DNA from: JALHFZ01 sp963674625
GTDB taxonomy: Bacteria; Synergistota; Synergistia; Synergistales; Aminobacteriaceae
Direction of reading: 5' to 3'
Assembly (NCBI GenBank): GCA_963674625.2
Contig: CAXXXO010000001.1
Coordinates: forward strand, 310,001-374,000
DNA: 64,000 nt
This document shows, in pieces, positions 25,905-34,865 of this stretch; position 1 is the first letter of the stretch, and each line of letters opens with the position of its first letter. Position numbers and translations under genes: made by a program. The notes under the pieces were generated by a model, which saw only the letters and a list, made by a program, of their open reading frames with translations, had not been told where the DNA came from and ran no database searches.

Positions 25905-27587
25905 CTAGTAGTTGAAGTACCTGTAGTTTGCCTTCCAAAAGACTTCGATGTCATAGATTCCCCCTGAACTCTCGTCTCCTCCTTCAAATCTCAGTACCTG
26001 GGGGTTACTGACGAATTCGGTCTGCGGGGTATTCAGGCCGAGAGCGTTACCAAGATCGTTAACATATCCGGGGAGGTTGTGAATAAAAGACACCTTGGAA
26101 CTCTCAAGCCATAAGGTATATGTCTGCTGAGCGATCAGGTCGTCACAATTATCCAAAAGTTCCTGGAACAGGCCGAATAACTCGCCGACTATGCCTCCGA
26201 CAATAGAGCCAACGATTGCGCCCGCTTCATCACCCAAATAGCTGCTGGCAATGCCTCCTGCAGCCTCTTCTATCCAATTATTGATCCAATCAAGGACTTT
26301 AATGATCACATTAGCGACAATTTCTTCTGTTCCGCCCTCATCTTTTTCGATCAATATGAGTGTGAAGGCATATGCCTTGGGCCAGGCCACAAGGTAATTG
26401 TCGACAGGTTCCTGTCCAAGAAGGTTGCCTGTCGGGAACTGCATGGGGAAAAGCTTGAAGGAGGTCCAGCGAATCGGCCTGTTGCTTGGTATAGGCAGTG
26501 TGGTTCCCTGGTCGAAACTTCCTACTGTCCATGTTCCTTGTTTGATAATTCTGCCGTCAGAAAGATTGTGAAACCCGGCAAGCAAGATTTCATCGGAGCC
26601 GCTCCATTCACCAGTCTCTTTGACACAAGTGATCCTGTTTATGAAAAACTCAATATGTTGATAGTGGCCAGTATCTTCGGGCAGCAGATTGAATTCTGTC
26701 TGTGCCCCGGCCTTAATATATGTGATCGAAACCCAATTAGAGGGTTCGCCAACGGGTACAGACTTACGATAAGTTGCTCCATGGGGTGTGGGTGTGGTCG
26801 GCGGTGCGGAAATTTTCATCGGCTGAATCCGCACCAGGACAGTTTGAGGTTCCGGCGGTGGTGTCGCTGCAAAATACTCATGAAAATCAATCGTGAACTT
26901 TCCAGGGGGAATCGTCCCCGCGGAACCTTTTTTTGCTTCGTTTTCTGGTTTGTCCAGAAACTTCATTTCCCACTGTCCTGATGTTGCCTCAGGTTCAGAA
27001 GTCTCCCATTTGAACGAAAGATGCTCTGGTTGGTTGAACTCATAATTAGTGCGGAAATTTCCCTGAAATTCGCCGCTTGAAAGGTCAATCTTCAATCGCG
27101 TCTTTAATATCGCCTCTCTCTTGTATTTTCCTAAAACGCCAAACTTGTCATATAGTTCTTTTGTTTTCAAAGCGCTTTCAAAAGCCCTTGTCATTGCGGA
27201 GTCCAATTCGGCCTCGGCGTCTGGGGTTCTCCTCTTCAATGCACTGGCATCCATCTGGGCGTATCGTCCGAAGTACATTTTTTGTTTTGCAAGTGGGGCG
27301 GTCAGAAATGCACGGGCTTTTATTGCTATCTCAGTCTGCTTAGGAGTGTTTTTCTTCAGATAGTCCTGCATGATGCTGGCATAACTATCTTTGGGAAAGT
27401 GTTCAGTGAGTGGGCTTGAAGCGGCGATTACCACGGAATGTTTGATCTCGTCAGCGAATAGTTTTGTCACAGCCTTAATTTCATCGGTGGGAGGTGGGAC
27501 GGGAGAAAGAATCCCAGGTACTGGTTTGGTGCCACGCATGGCAATAGGCTTTCGTTGCCGCCTTCCCCTACGAGACTCGTCTGGCAT
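25905..27587 (-). CDS. Large hypothetical protein with a glycine-zipper segment
   Basis: A 560-residue protein I do not recognise. The N-terminus is basic (RRGRRQRKP) and has no signal peptide. A helical, charged part of about 30-190 follows, then a beta-rich, Pro/Thr-rich middle of about 190-410 (TPPPEPQTVLVRIQP, PPTTPTPHG). The segment AGAIVGSIVGGIVGELFG at about 463-480 is a glycine-zipper/GxxxG-like hydrophobic stretch, as in pore- or membrane-inserting proteins. GGAGGTGA lies before ATG 27587; an ATG two codons earlier is too close to it. Neighbours are accessory. A secreted-effector or colicin-like role is possible but unproven. Confidence 0.6.
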   Translation of the reverse strand: MPDESRRGRRQRKPIAMRGTKPVPGILSPVPPPTDEIKAVTKLFADEIKHSVVIAASSPLTEHFPKDSYASIMQDYLKKNTPKQTEIAIKARAFLTAPLAKQKMYFGRYAQMDASALKRRTPDAEAELDSAMTRAFESALKTKELYDKFGVLGKYKREAILKTRLKIDLSSGEFQGNFRTNYEFNQPEHLSFKWETSEPEATSGQWEMKFLDKPENEAKKGSAGTIPPGKFTIDFHEYFAATPPPEPQTVLVRIQPMKISAPPTTPTPHGATYRKSVPVGEPSNWVSITYIKAGAQTEFNLLPEDTGHYQHIEFFINRITCVKETGEWSGSDEILLAGFHNLSDGRIIKQGTWTVGSFDQGTTLPIPSNRPIRWTSFKLFPMQFPTGNLLGQEPVDNYLVAWPKAYAFTLILIEKDEGGTEEIVANVIIKVLDWINNWIEEAAGGIASSYLGDEAGAIVGSIVGGIVGELFGLFQELLDNCDDLIAQQTYTLWLESSKVSFIHNLPGYVNDLGNALGLNTPQTEFVSNPQVLRFEGGDESSGGIYDIEVFWKANYRYFNY

Positions 27588-28853
27588 CTTCATTCACCTC
27601 CACTAAAGGTTGGGAACATTGAAATAATTATTTTCAAGTTTAACATGAAATATTGGCATTATAAATGCTGATTTTATATAGTTTTTTATGCTGTGTTGTT
27701 ATCCATATCTAATTTTTATCTTTCAATTATTCGCATTTATAATGCTTAGCAGTTCAGTGCCGTCACATCGCTTGCTAAAAGAAACCCCTGCACATCGTCA
27801 ATAAAAGATTATCGAAGCTTATAGCCGAACTGCTCTGCTTGTTTATTGCCTTGAAAAAATTATCAGATTCTGTTTTTGTCACTGGGCAGGGGAAAATCAC
27901 ACTGTTGTATTTTTCACTCATGAAACCTTTGCGCAATAAACAATCTCCACTGGATGCCCTTAAGACAAATGGTAAGCAAATTTTTGATGACTGCATGGTG
28001 TAGGGTTGGCTTCACGAAAAACATTGACAGGAATCGCTTATGGACGCTGTCCAACTGGAGAAAGAAGGTCTTCTGCGACTCTAAAAAAGATCAAAGCGCC
28101 TTATAAAACAATTTTAAAAATGGTGAATATCCTCCCAGGTAAGAATGCTTCTCTCCCATATGCATCTCAAAGAACTCTTCTTGCTCTTGACGTCAAGGTT
28201 CAGGAAACTTCCTTCAATGTTTTCATCAACGGTACGCCCTGGTCTTGGGAAGACAACGCCCAATCCATTCTCGACTCCTGGCTGGCAAACCATCGCTATT
28301 GACTTATCAAAGTCACAAACACGGAAAATCATGCTGCCGACAAAGAAATAATTGCAATTGATTCATATGACAGCAAAATTAGGAGTAGCAGTCGAAAAAT
28401 TTTCCAGAAGAGACACTCATGAACACAACGAATCAATGTCCCAGAAGCGGGATTGATTGTCCAAACTATTTTTGACACGATTTTTTACCGGAACGAAAAA
28501 TCTGAAGAGAAAATCGCTGTGGCATTGTCTGTAAGTTGCACTTCCTCCTTTGGTATTCGGACTCTCTGTTATATGTAGATTCTGCAGTAATTTCCCCGCC
28601 TTGTCTTCAAGGGTGCGACGTCAATTACAAAAGAGATAATTTTACGGACAAAGCCGAAAGATACTTTTCCATTTTCTCAATATAGGTTGAACGTGACCCA
28701 CGGTGTGATGTCGGTTACCCGGTTCAAGATGCTCCTGACGGTGGTAAAAGAGGCATAAAACTGCCGCACAGTTTTTCTGCCTTTCCGCCTGCAGCAATTT
28801 GAAGAAATGCAATAAAGCCGGGAATACATCCCGGCTTTCAATCTGGGCTGGAT
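27588..28853. other. 1.27-kb AT-rich, gene-poor stretch
   Basis: Two open frames of 73 and 98 codons exist (27775-27996 minus, 28006-28302 plus), but neither has a good SD or a recognisable sequence. The region looks like decayed accessory DNA. The only clear structure is the hairpin at 28814-28838. Confidence 0.45.
28814..28838 (-). terminator. Probable terminator of the RpiR-type regulator gene
   Basis: A perfect 10-bp stem (AAAGCCGGGA / TCCCGGCTTT) around a 5-base loop, 16 bases past the stop codon on the minus strand. The trailing T-run is short. Confidence 0.6.
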
Positions 28854-29738
28854 CTATTCGGTTTTTTCCTGGGAGTATTTCAGCCCGTAGGCGGGGTAAT
28901 AGATCCGTTCGTCGTGCAGCCCCTGTTCCTGGTCCTCGAGGGCGGCCTTCACCTTTTCCCCGAGGTTGACGCAGAGTACGGATGTGAGGACATGGATAAG
29001 GAAGACGGGGCCGACGATGCTGCTTCCGAAGGTGGGGCTCGTATCGCTCACGTAGAAGGAAAGGTTCGAATACTGGCATACCGGCGCTGCGGGGCTGTCG
29101 GTTATGGTGATGATGGAGGCGCCGTTGGCAGCTGCCTTTTTGATGGATTCGGTGACCTCGATGACGTAGCTCGGCAGCTCGCAGACCACGACAAGGTCTC
29201 CTTTCGTGACCGTCCGGGCCTGCTCGATGAGGGCGAGGGATCCCCGCTTCATCAGGGCCCCCCGGATGCCCATCTCGAGGAAGCGGGTATAGAGGGACTC
29301 TGCCAGAATTGAAGAGATTCCCCATCCCATGCAGTAGACCATGCTCGCCTTCTTCACCATGCCGCAGAAGGCGACGATATCCTTGGGTTTAAGCTGGTTC
29401 CAGGTGTCGTCGATATTGGCATGCTCCAGCCGGAGAATTTCGCCCGGCAGGTCCTGGCGGTTCTTCATGATCTTGCCCAGAAGGGCCGTGGGATTCACCT
29501 GTTCGAGGACGGTGTTCTGAAGTGAATCCTTCAGGTCGGCATACCCTTCGAACCCCACCATTCGGGAGACCCGGACGAGCTGGGCTTTTGAGACCTCGAG
29601 CTTTTCAGCCACCTCTCCTATGGAGAGGAAGGCTGCCTCCCGGGTATTGGAAAGGAGGTATTCCACTACCCGGCGGGCTTTAGTGGGCATGTTTTCCATC
29701 TTTTCGCGGAGCATGGCCTGAAGTTCCGAACTTTCCAT
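28854..29738 (-). CDS. MurR/RpiR-family transcriptional regulator
   Basis: A 294-residue regulator. An N-terminal HTH_6 domain (about 1-77: ARRVVEYLLSNTREAAFLSI, VAEKLEVSKAQLVRVSRMVG) is followed by a SIS sugar-isomerase domain (about 125-260: VYCMGWGISSILAESLYTRF, GDLVVVCELPSYVIEVTESI). SIS domains usually sense phosphosugars; here Ser/Gly-rich ligand loops are partly altered. ATG 29738 is chosen with GGAGGTG ahead. The SD lies in a palindrome (GGAGGTGCCTCC), which could be an operator or an occluding hairpin. No sugar genes are adjacent, so its targets are unknown. Confidence 0.85.
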   Translation of the reverse strand: MESSELQAMLREKMENMPTKARRVVEYLLSNTREAAFLSIGEVAEKLEVSKAQLVRVSRMVGFEGYADLKDSLQNTVLEQVNPTALLGKIMKNRQDLPGEILRLEHANIDDTWNQLKPKDIVAFCGMVKKASMVYCMGWGISSILAESLYTRFLEMGIRGALMKRGSLALIEQARTVTKGDLVVVCELPSYVIEVTESIKKAAANGASIITITDSPAAPVCQYSNLSFYVSDTSPTFGSSIVGPVFLIHVLTSVLCVNLGEKVKAALEDQEQGLHDERIYYPAYGLKYSQEKTE

Positions 29739-29862
29739 GGGAGGCACCTCCGAAACTGAATGCTATTTTGAGCAAGTATTTGTGACTACAGTTTATTGCA
29801 GGGAAGAGAATCCGTCAATCAAAAATTCCCTTGAGAAAAGGGAGGATTTTTCGGGAGGTAGA

Positions 29863-30798
29863 TCATACGTAAGAGATTCTTTTTTCGACTTCCCCATCGG
29901 GAAGATGTGTGATTTCCTGCAAGAGGGCCAGACCAAAATTTCTGTGACCCCGCATCCAGGAGATTTTTTCTTTTTTCACACTCCATGGCCCCTTCGGTTT
30001 TTCCTCTCCCAGCCGCAGGGCCAGCGCTGCCGAGCGGGCCAGTTCACCGAGGGCGGGATGATGGGGGCCGGCGAGCACCGACTTCGCAAGGCTTTCCGTC
30101 TCCTGAAGCCCGATGCGCTGCACGGCAAACCCTAGCGACTCCGCCCTCCGAAGAAGCTTCCCCGCCCAGCGAGCCGCATTCTCGACCGTGAGTGGGGCGT
30201 ATTCTCCTTCCCTCCATGATCGTGCGAGGTGAGTTCCCTCAAGAACGAGGCAGGGATAGATCCTGAGTGTCGGAGGGAAACAGGCCTTCAGACTGGCAAT
30301 GCGCTCAAGGTCGGCCAGGGAGCTTTCCTCTGTCTGCCCCGGAAGGCCGATCATCATCTGGCATCCGAGGGAGAAGCCCCTGTCCAGAACCCTCTTCATG
30401 GCTTCAAGGGCGAACCGGGAAGAGTATCCCCGGCGGCACCTGTTGAGAACGTCGTCGTCGAGGGACGAAATTCCCAGCTCGACCATGCCGACAGGGTATG
30501 GGGCAAGCAGTTCAAGGGCTTCATGTGAAACGCATTCGGGATGAGTGGAGAAGCGGACGATGCTCCCTGCCGGCGCGGCCCGGGATGCCTCCAGATATTC
30601 CCGCTGAAGCCGGGAGGAAAGGCAGGTGAAGCTTCCGCCGAAAAAGCAGACTTCGCAGGGTTCCTTCTGTTCGGCAGCTCTGCTTTCAACTTCTGCGGGG
30701 GAGGGGGCCCGGGAGACCCCGGTGATCTCCCCCTGGTGGCAGTAGACGCACCTCCGGGGGCAGCCTTCCATGGAGAGAAAAAAGGGAAGTCTCCTCAC
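29863..30798 (-). CDS. Radical SAM protein (Elp3-like architecture)
   Basis: A 311-residue radical SAM enzyme. The cluster motif C-x3-C-x2-C (CPRRCVYC) lies near residue 15, immediately after the start. It is followed by FFGGSFTCL, GMVELGISSLDDDVL and QMMIGLPGQTEES, the order seen in Elp3/YhcC-type proteins. There is no acetyltransferase domain. The start is GTG 30798, which overlaps the stop of the ImmA-like gene by GTGA; upstream extension would lie inside that gene. It is the third gene of a tightly overlapping XRE/ImmA/radical-SAM unit. The substrate is unknown; tRNA or peptide modification are possibilities. Confidence 0.8.
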   Translation of the reverse strand: MRRLPFFLSMEGCPRRCVYCHQGEITGVSRAPSPAEVESRAAEQKEPCEVCFFGGSFTCLSSRLQREYLEASRAAPAGSIVRFSTHPECVSHEALELLAPYPVGMVELGISSLDDDVLNRCRRGYSSRFALEAMKRVLDRGFSLGCQMMIGLPGQTEESSLADLERIASLKACFPPTLRIYPCLVLEGTHLARSWREGEYAPLTVENAARWAGKLLRRAESLGFAVQRIGLQETESLAKSVLAGPHHPALGELARSAALALRLGEEKPKGPWSVKKEKISWMRGHRNFGLALLQEITHLPDGEVEKRISYV

Positions 30799-31244
30799 GG
30801 TATGTCCTCGAGGGTGGATTCCTGCCAGCAGGAGCTCCACTCCTTCATGACCACGGCCCAGGCGAAGAGATCGGCCTGGTGCTCGAAGCTGCTGAGGGGC
30901 GTGGCGGTCCGTTCCCAGAATTCGAATCCCCCCCGGTGCTCGAGGAGGTGATAAAGTTCGTGAAAGAGGGCAAAGCGCCTCCAGAGGGGAGGAAGCTTGC
31001 TGTTGACGAAGAAGGCTGCCCGGTTTCCCCGGAGGAGATGGAACCCCCAGGAGTTGGGAGGAAGGGGAACATACCTGACCTCGAGCTTCTTTCCCGTTTT
31101 CTCCTCGGCCCGGACGAGAAGGGAGAATTCGTCCATGCCCGACCATTCTTTCGCCTCCCGGAGAGCCCAGGAGGGGAAAAATTCTGGAGGGACGGGAAAC
31201 TGAATTTTTTCCGTTTTCTCCCTTCGGGGTTCAGACGCTCTCAT
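30795..31244 (-). CDS. ImmA/IrrE-like metallopeptidase (M78)
   Basis: A 149-residue zinc peptidase-like protein with HELYH (H95, E96, H99) and the downstream third ligand in FEHQADLFAWA (E121). These proteins usually cleave a partner XRE-type repressor encoded next to them, and here an XRE gene overlaps its 5' end by 14 bases. SD AGGAGG precedes ATG 31244. Its stop overlaps the start of the radical SAM gene by four bases, so all three are translationally coupled. Confidence 0.85.
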   Translation of the reverse strand: MRASEPRREKTEKIQFPVPPEFFPSWALREAKEWSGMDEFSLLVRAEEKTGKKLEVRYVPLPPNSWGFHLLRGNRAAFFVNSKLPPLWRRFALFHELYHLLEHRGGFEFWERTATPLSSFEHQADLFAWAVVMKEWSSCWQESTLEDIP

Positions 31245-31599
31245 CCGTCCTGTCCTCCTCTTCCCAGCGTGAGATGGCCGCGTCGATAAGGCTCTGGACG
31301 AATTTGAGTTCCCGGGGCTTGAGTTTTTTGCTGCGGTACCATACCTCCACTTCGGGGTTCGATTGAAAGACCTCCTCGAGCTGAAGACGCCCGGACGGGG
31401 AGTCGGCTGTTTTCACCAGGTCCTGCACCTCCACCTCCAGCGCTTCCGCAAGGCGGGAGAGGAGCTTCATGGAGGGCATTCTCCGGTTGCTCTCGAGGGC
31501 CTGGATATAGATGCGGCTCACATCGGTTTTATCGGCCAGGGTCTGTTGGGTGAGATTCAGCGCCTTTCGGAGGGTTCGTATTCTCATACCGAGGCTCAT
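31231..31599 (-). CDS. XRE-family helix-turn-helix regulator
   Basis: A 122-residue protein. The N-terminal HTH (about 5-60) reads IRTLRKALNLTQQTLADKTD, YIQALESNRRMPS, a canonical XRE domain, followed by a C-terminal tail with VEVWYRSKKLKPRELKFVQ. GAGGAGG lies 8 bases before ATG 31599. It overlaps the ImmA-like protease gene, forming an ImmR/ImmA-type pair. It presumably represses its own operon until proteolysed; the AT-rich spacer to the divergent LysR gene probably holds its operator. Confidence 0.88.
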   Translation of the reverse strand: MSLGMRIRTLRKALNLTQQTLADKTDVSRIYIQALESNRRMPSMKLLSRLAEALEVEVQDLVKTADSPSGRLQLEEVFQSNPEVEVWYRSKKLKPRELKFVQSLIDAAISRWEEEDRTDESV

Positions 31600-31792
31600 G
31601 ACGCATTCCTCCTCAAAATTGTTTTCACAGCATATATATTATTATAGCAATGATAACCGCATGTGCAAGGACGATAAAAATTCAGAAAAAATGCTGGCTT
31701 ATGACTGTTGTAATTCTTTCCGTTTTAGAATATATTATATGTGGGGAGTAATAATGAACAGGCAACATCAATCGAACGGGGAGGAATTACAA

Positions 31793-32677
31793 ATGGATTT
31801 TCGTGAACTGCAAAGTCTTGTGGAAGTTATGGAAAAAGGAAGCATTTCCGCTGCGGCCGCATCATTGGGAATATCCCAGCCAGCGGTAAGCAAGCACGTG
31901 GCGAAGCTCGAACGGGAGATGGGCGTCAAGATTTTTGCCCGGGGACAGAAATGTTCCAATCTTACCGTGGAGGGAGAAGTGCTCTACAAGTTCGCCAGGA
32001 AGACCATCTCCCAGCTTTCCGACATCAAGAGGGACTTCTCCGACATCGCCGACGACGTTTCGGGCATCGTGCGCATCAGCGCAAGCTCGATCCCGGGGGA
32101 TTTCATCCTTCCGGCCATGCTGGTGGAATTCCGGAAACTTTATCCCAATATAGAGGTTGAAGTCCGCATCTCCGATTCCCGGGAGGCAATCGAAAAACTC
32201 GTGACCCGGGAGACGGACATTTCCATCACCGGCCACGGACGGCATGCCTCGGGCTTCAACACCATCCCCTTTGCCCGGGATGAACTCGTTCTGCTCGTCA
32301 GAGAGGACCATCCCCTCGCCGACAATGAATCCGTCACCCTGAAGGACCTCGAGAATATCGACCTCATCGGCAGGGTTACCGGGTCGTCCACCACCAGGAT
32401 ATGGGAGGACGCCTTCAAGGCCCACACGGGCAAGGGAAAGCATGTCTACATGAAGTTCGGCCATGTCAGCGCCGTAATCGAGGCGGTGAAGAACGGCGCC
32501 GAGGGCGCGGTCATCTCCCGCCTTGCCGGTGCCGGCATCACGGGCATGAGGCTTCTTCCCTTCCGGCCGGCCCTCATGAGGACCTATTCCATCACCCATG
32601 GCACCATGACGACGAAAGCCATGGAGATTCTTCTCGATTTTCTTCTCGAGCGGAAGACCTTTCTGGCCGCCGACTGA
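31793..32677 (+). CDS. LysR-family transcriptional regulator
   Basis: A 294-residue LysR-type regulator. The N-terminal winged HTH (MDFRELQSLVEVMEKGSISAAA, GISQPAVSKHVAKLE) is followed by a periplasmic-binding-like effector domain from about 90 (VRISASSIPGDFILPAMLVEF). The group resembles CysB/CysL-like regulators. ATG 31793 has GGGGAGG eight bases ahead; an in-frame ATG at 31754 with GGGGAG is a reasonable alternative. It is divergent from the XRE operon and followed by a ybaK-like gene only 7 bases away. Confidence 0.9.
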   Translation: MDFRELQSLVEVMEKGSISAAAASLGISQPAVSKHVAKLEREMGVKIFARGQKCSNLTVEGEVLYKFARKTISQLSDIKRDFSDIADDVSGIVRISASSIPGDFILPAMLVEFRKLYPNIEVEVRISDSREAIEKLVTRETDISITGHGRHASGFNTIPFARDELVLLVREDHPLADNESVTLKDLENIDLIGRVTGSSTTRIWEDAFKAHTGKGKHVYMKFGHVSAVIEAVKNGAEGAVISRLAGAGITGMRLLPFRPALMRTYSITHGTMTTKAMEILLDFLLERKTFLAAD

Positions 32678-32684
32678 AGGCGGG

Positions 32685-33206
32685 ATGAGCTTTCCAGAGG
32701 TACAGCCGTCACCGGAGGCCTGCTCCTCCGGTGACGATGACCCTGTCGAAAAAGTAAAAAACTCTCTCCGTGAGAAGGGATATTCCGAGGATGTGACGAT
32801 CTGCGAAGCTTCAATATCCACCGTCAGGGAGGCCGCCCTGGCTGTAGGGGCGCCTGAGGAGCATATTCTCAAGAGCCTGATCTTCCTGGCGGACGATAAG
32901 CCGATCCTCGTCCTCATGGCAGGGGAAAACCGGGTTGACTCGAAAAAGCTTCGCCTGGCGGCGGGAGCGAAAAAAATCCGCATGGCCGACGCCGATTTCG
33001 TTCATCGGTGGTCGGGATTCCGGACCGGCGGCGTCCCTCCCGTGGGCTATGACCAAAGCCCCAGGGCTTTTCTCGACGAGGATCTTTTTCAGTACCCGGT
33101 TGTCTGGGCCGCTGCTGGGACGGATCACTCCTTCTTTCCCGTATCCCCTTCAGACCTTGCGGAGCTTACCGGAGGAGCGAAACATCCCCTGAAAAAACAG
33201 CTGTGA
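32685..33206 (+). CDS. YbaK/ProX-type aminoacyl-tRNA deacylase-like protein
   Basis: A 173-residue protein of the YbaK/aa-tRNA-editing family, which removes mis-attached amino acids (for example Cys or Ala from tRNA-Pro). Typical segments are EEHILKSLIFLADDKPILVL, RVDSKKLRLAAGAKKIRMA and TGGVPPVGYD near the active-site Lys and the GxxPP loop. About 20 N-terminal residues are extra. It lies in the same transcript as the LysR gene. Confidence 0.88.
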   Translation: MSFPEVQPSPEACSSGDDDPVEKVKNSLREKGYSEDVTICEASISTVREAALAVGAPEEHILKSLIFLADDKPILVLMAGENRVDSKKLRLAAGAKKIRMADADFVHRWSGFRTGGVPPVGYDQSPRAFLDEDLFQYPVVWAAAGTDHSFFPVSPSDLAELTGGAKHPLKKQL

Positions 33207-33210
33207 AAAA

Positions 33211-33250
33211 GAAAAAGTGAAGAGAGGCGCGCGCCTCTCTTCACTTTTTC
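33211..33250. terminator. Perfect 40-base palindromic bidirectional terminator
   Basis: A perfect palindrome centred at 33230/33231 with A-run and T-run flanks, lying between the convergent ybaK-like and PPC-domain genes. Confidence 0.9.
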
Positions 33251-33258
33251 TGTGCCGT

Positions 33259-33684
33259 TCAGATTCTTTTTTCCGGGTCGAGGGCTTCGAAGGAGCCGTC
33301 GAAGGATCTCCCGAGATGGATTGTAGCCAAGGGCCGAAGGAAAATCTCCGCGTTGTTGAAGACGATGGCCTGAAGGATATGACCCGAAAGGGAGTGGTGA
33401 TCCGGCGGATTGAAGACCCCGTGAAGATGGGGATAGAGGGATCCTCCCCGGTAGCTCACGTTGCCGCTCAGCGCGGTGAGCTCCATTGTCGTCTCGAACT
33501 TTTCCGTGTTGTAGTCTCTGCCGTTGTACCAGCCGAAGGTGACTGAGGAGATCATTCCCGCCCCTCCGACCACTATGGCCGAATCAACCTCGGCTTTTCT
33601 GCAGGCGAACACGATGGAGTCAGCAAGGTCGTCGCCTTCGGCCAGACGGATCGCAATAATCTCGTCCGTTGCGGCATACTTCAT
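33259..33684 (-). CDS. PPC (DUF296) domain protein
   Basis: A 141-residue single-domain protein of the plant/prokaryote-conserved (PPC) family. Visible marks are the strand-rich core, GGAGMISSVTFGWYN, and the metal-type motif HLHGVF followed by GHILQAIVFNNAEIFL. Bacterial members form trimers; their function is not established. AAAGGAGG precedes ATG 33684, so residues of the longer open frame upstream are excluded. Confidence 0.85.
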   Translation of the reverse strand: MKYAATDEIIAIRLAEGDDLADSIVFACRKAEVDSAIVVGGAGMISSVTFGWYNGRDYNTEKFETTMELTALSGNVSYRGGSLYPHLHGVFNPPDHHSLSGHILQAIVFNNAEIFLRPLATIHLGRSFDGSFEALDPEKRI

Positions 33685-33790
33685 CCTTCTCTTCCTCCTT
33701 TCCCGTTGTAAAGCAGGAAAATCCTCCGAAAACATGCGCAACAGCTTGATCTTCTCTTATCATAGCACTTCGGAGGCGCAAGAAACCGTC

Positions 33791-34786
33791 TTATTCCTCG
33801 AGGAGGTAGTTTTGCAGCTCCGTTTTCCGCAGCCCGGCTCCGAGCCCGGCCGCGAGCTTGATCCGCGCCTGCATGGGGCTCAGGGGCCCGCCGTCGAGCA
33901 CACCGATCTCAAGCAGGCGCTTCATGGACCCTTCGAAGGAGTTCGGGGCTGCCAGGGTATGTCCCTTCTGGCAGCGGCTGACGATCACCACGGGAACTTC
34001 TTCCTTCCCCAGTTTTTTTATGTAGGGAACCCAGGAAGGGGGGACGTTCCCTCCTCCGAAGGCCGCGATGACCAGTCCGTCGAGCTGTCTTTTTTCGTCC
34101 GGAACGAGAAGCTCGAGAATTCTGTCGCCCCCTCCGAGAGAAGCGTAGAGAATCTCAACGTCCCTGGCCGGCGGGGATGATTCTTCGAGAACCTTGGAGC
34201 GCCGGTGCTGGCGCAGTATGTCCACCCGGTTGCCGATGAACTGTCCCAGGGGCCCCCTGTCGGGGGAGAGGAAGGAACATCGCCTCTGATTCGCCGTCTC
34301 GGTGATCTCCGATGCTGCGAAGAGCTGGTCCTGAAGACAGACGAGCACCCCCATGCCCCAGCATTCTCCTGAAAGGGCCGCAAGTACGGACTGGCAGAGA
34401 TTGAGCGGCGCGTCCGAGCCGATGGAATAGAAGGGGTGATGGGAAGCCGTGAAGATGACCGGCTGCGGATAGGCCCAGTAGAGATCAGTCAGGTAGGCCA
34501 TCTCCTCTATGGCGTCCGTGCCGCAGGTGACGACGAGCCCCCCCGCTCCGTCCACCACCGATTTGGAAAGGATCTGGATCAGGTCCCCGGTCATCCTGAG
34601 GGTATAGTGGCTGCTTGGCTGGCGGCTCCAGTCCACTACGAAAAGCTTTTCCCGCTGCTCCTCCGGAAGCCATGAGAGCATTTCCTCCACGGGAAGGGTG
34701 GGCTGGCGGATGTCCGTCTGCGGATTCAGCCGCATGCACATCTGGCCGCCCGCAATGACAAGGGCGATCTTTCCCCGGTTGGACAT
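33791..34786 (-). CDS. Asparaginase-like (AnsA/GatD-fold) protein with altered active site
   Basis: A 331-residue protein of the type I/II L-asparaginase fold. The second catalytic motif is kept in part (TCGTDAIEEMAYLTD, T87, T90, D91). The first motif, normally TGGTI with the nucleophilic Thr, reads IAGGQMC, putting Gln at the nucleophile position. The usual ASDG/ADGP loop reads GSDAPLN. Normal asparagine hydrolysis is therefore doubtful. AAAGGGGGAA precedes ATG 34786. It stands alone between the PPC and LUD genes. Alternatives are an amidase with other chemistry or a binding protein. Confidence 0.75.
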   Translation of the reverse strand: MSNRGKIALVIAGGQMCMRLNPQTDIRQPTLPVEEMLSWLPEEQREKLFVVDWSRQPSSHYTLRMTGDLIQILSKSVVDGAGGLVVTCGTDAIEEMAYLTDLYWAYPQPVIFTASHHPFYSIGSDAPLNLCQSVLAALSGECWGMGVLVCLQDQLFAASEITETANQRRCSFLSPDRGPLGQFIGNRVDILRQHRRSKVLEESSPPARDVEILYASLGGGDRILELLVPDEKRQLDGLVIAAFGGGNVPPSWVPYIKKLGKEEVPVVIVSRCQKGHTLAAPNSFEGSMKRLLEIGVLDGGPLSPMQARIKLAAGLGAGLRKTELQNYLLEE

Positions 34787-34865
34787 GATTATTCCCCCTT
34801 TCCGTTCTTCCCGGCCGAAGGTTTTCCGGCGGTGAAGAACAGAAGATAAATCCGGTGCCGACTTT

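Noticed and set aside
28006..28302. 98-codon plus-strand frame in the gene-poor stretch
   Set aside because: No SD, no recognisable sequence, flanked by equally unconvincing fragments; kept only as part of the region note.
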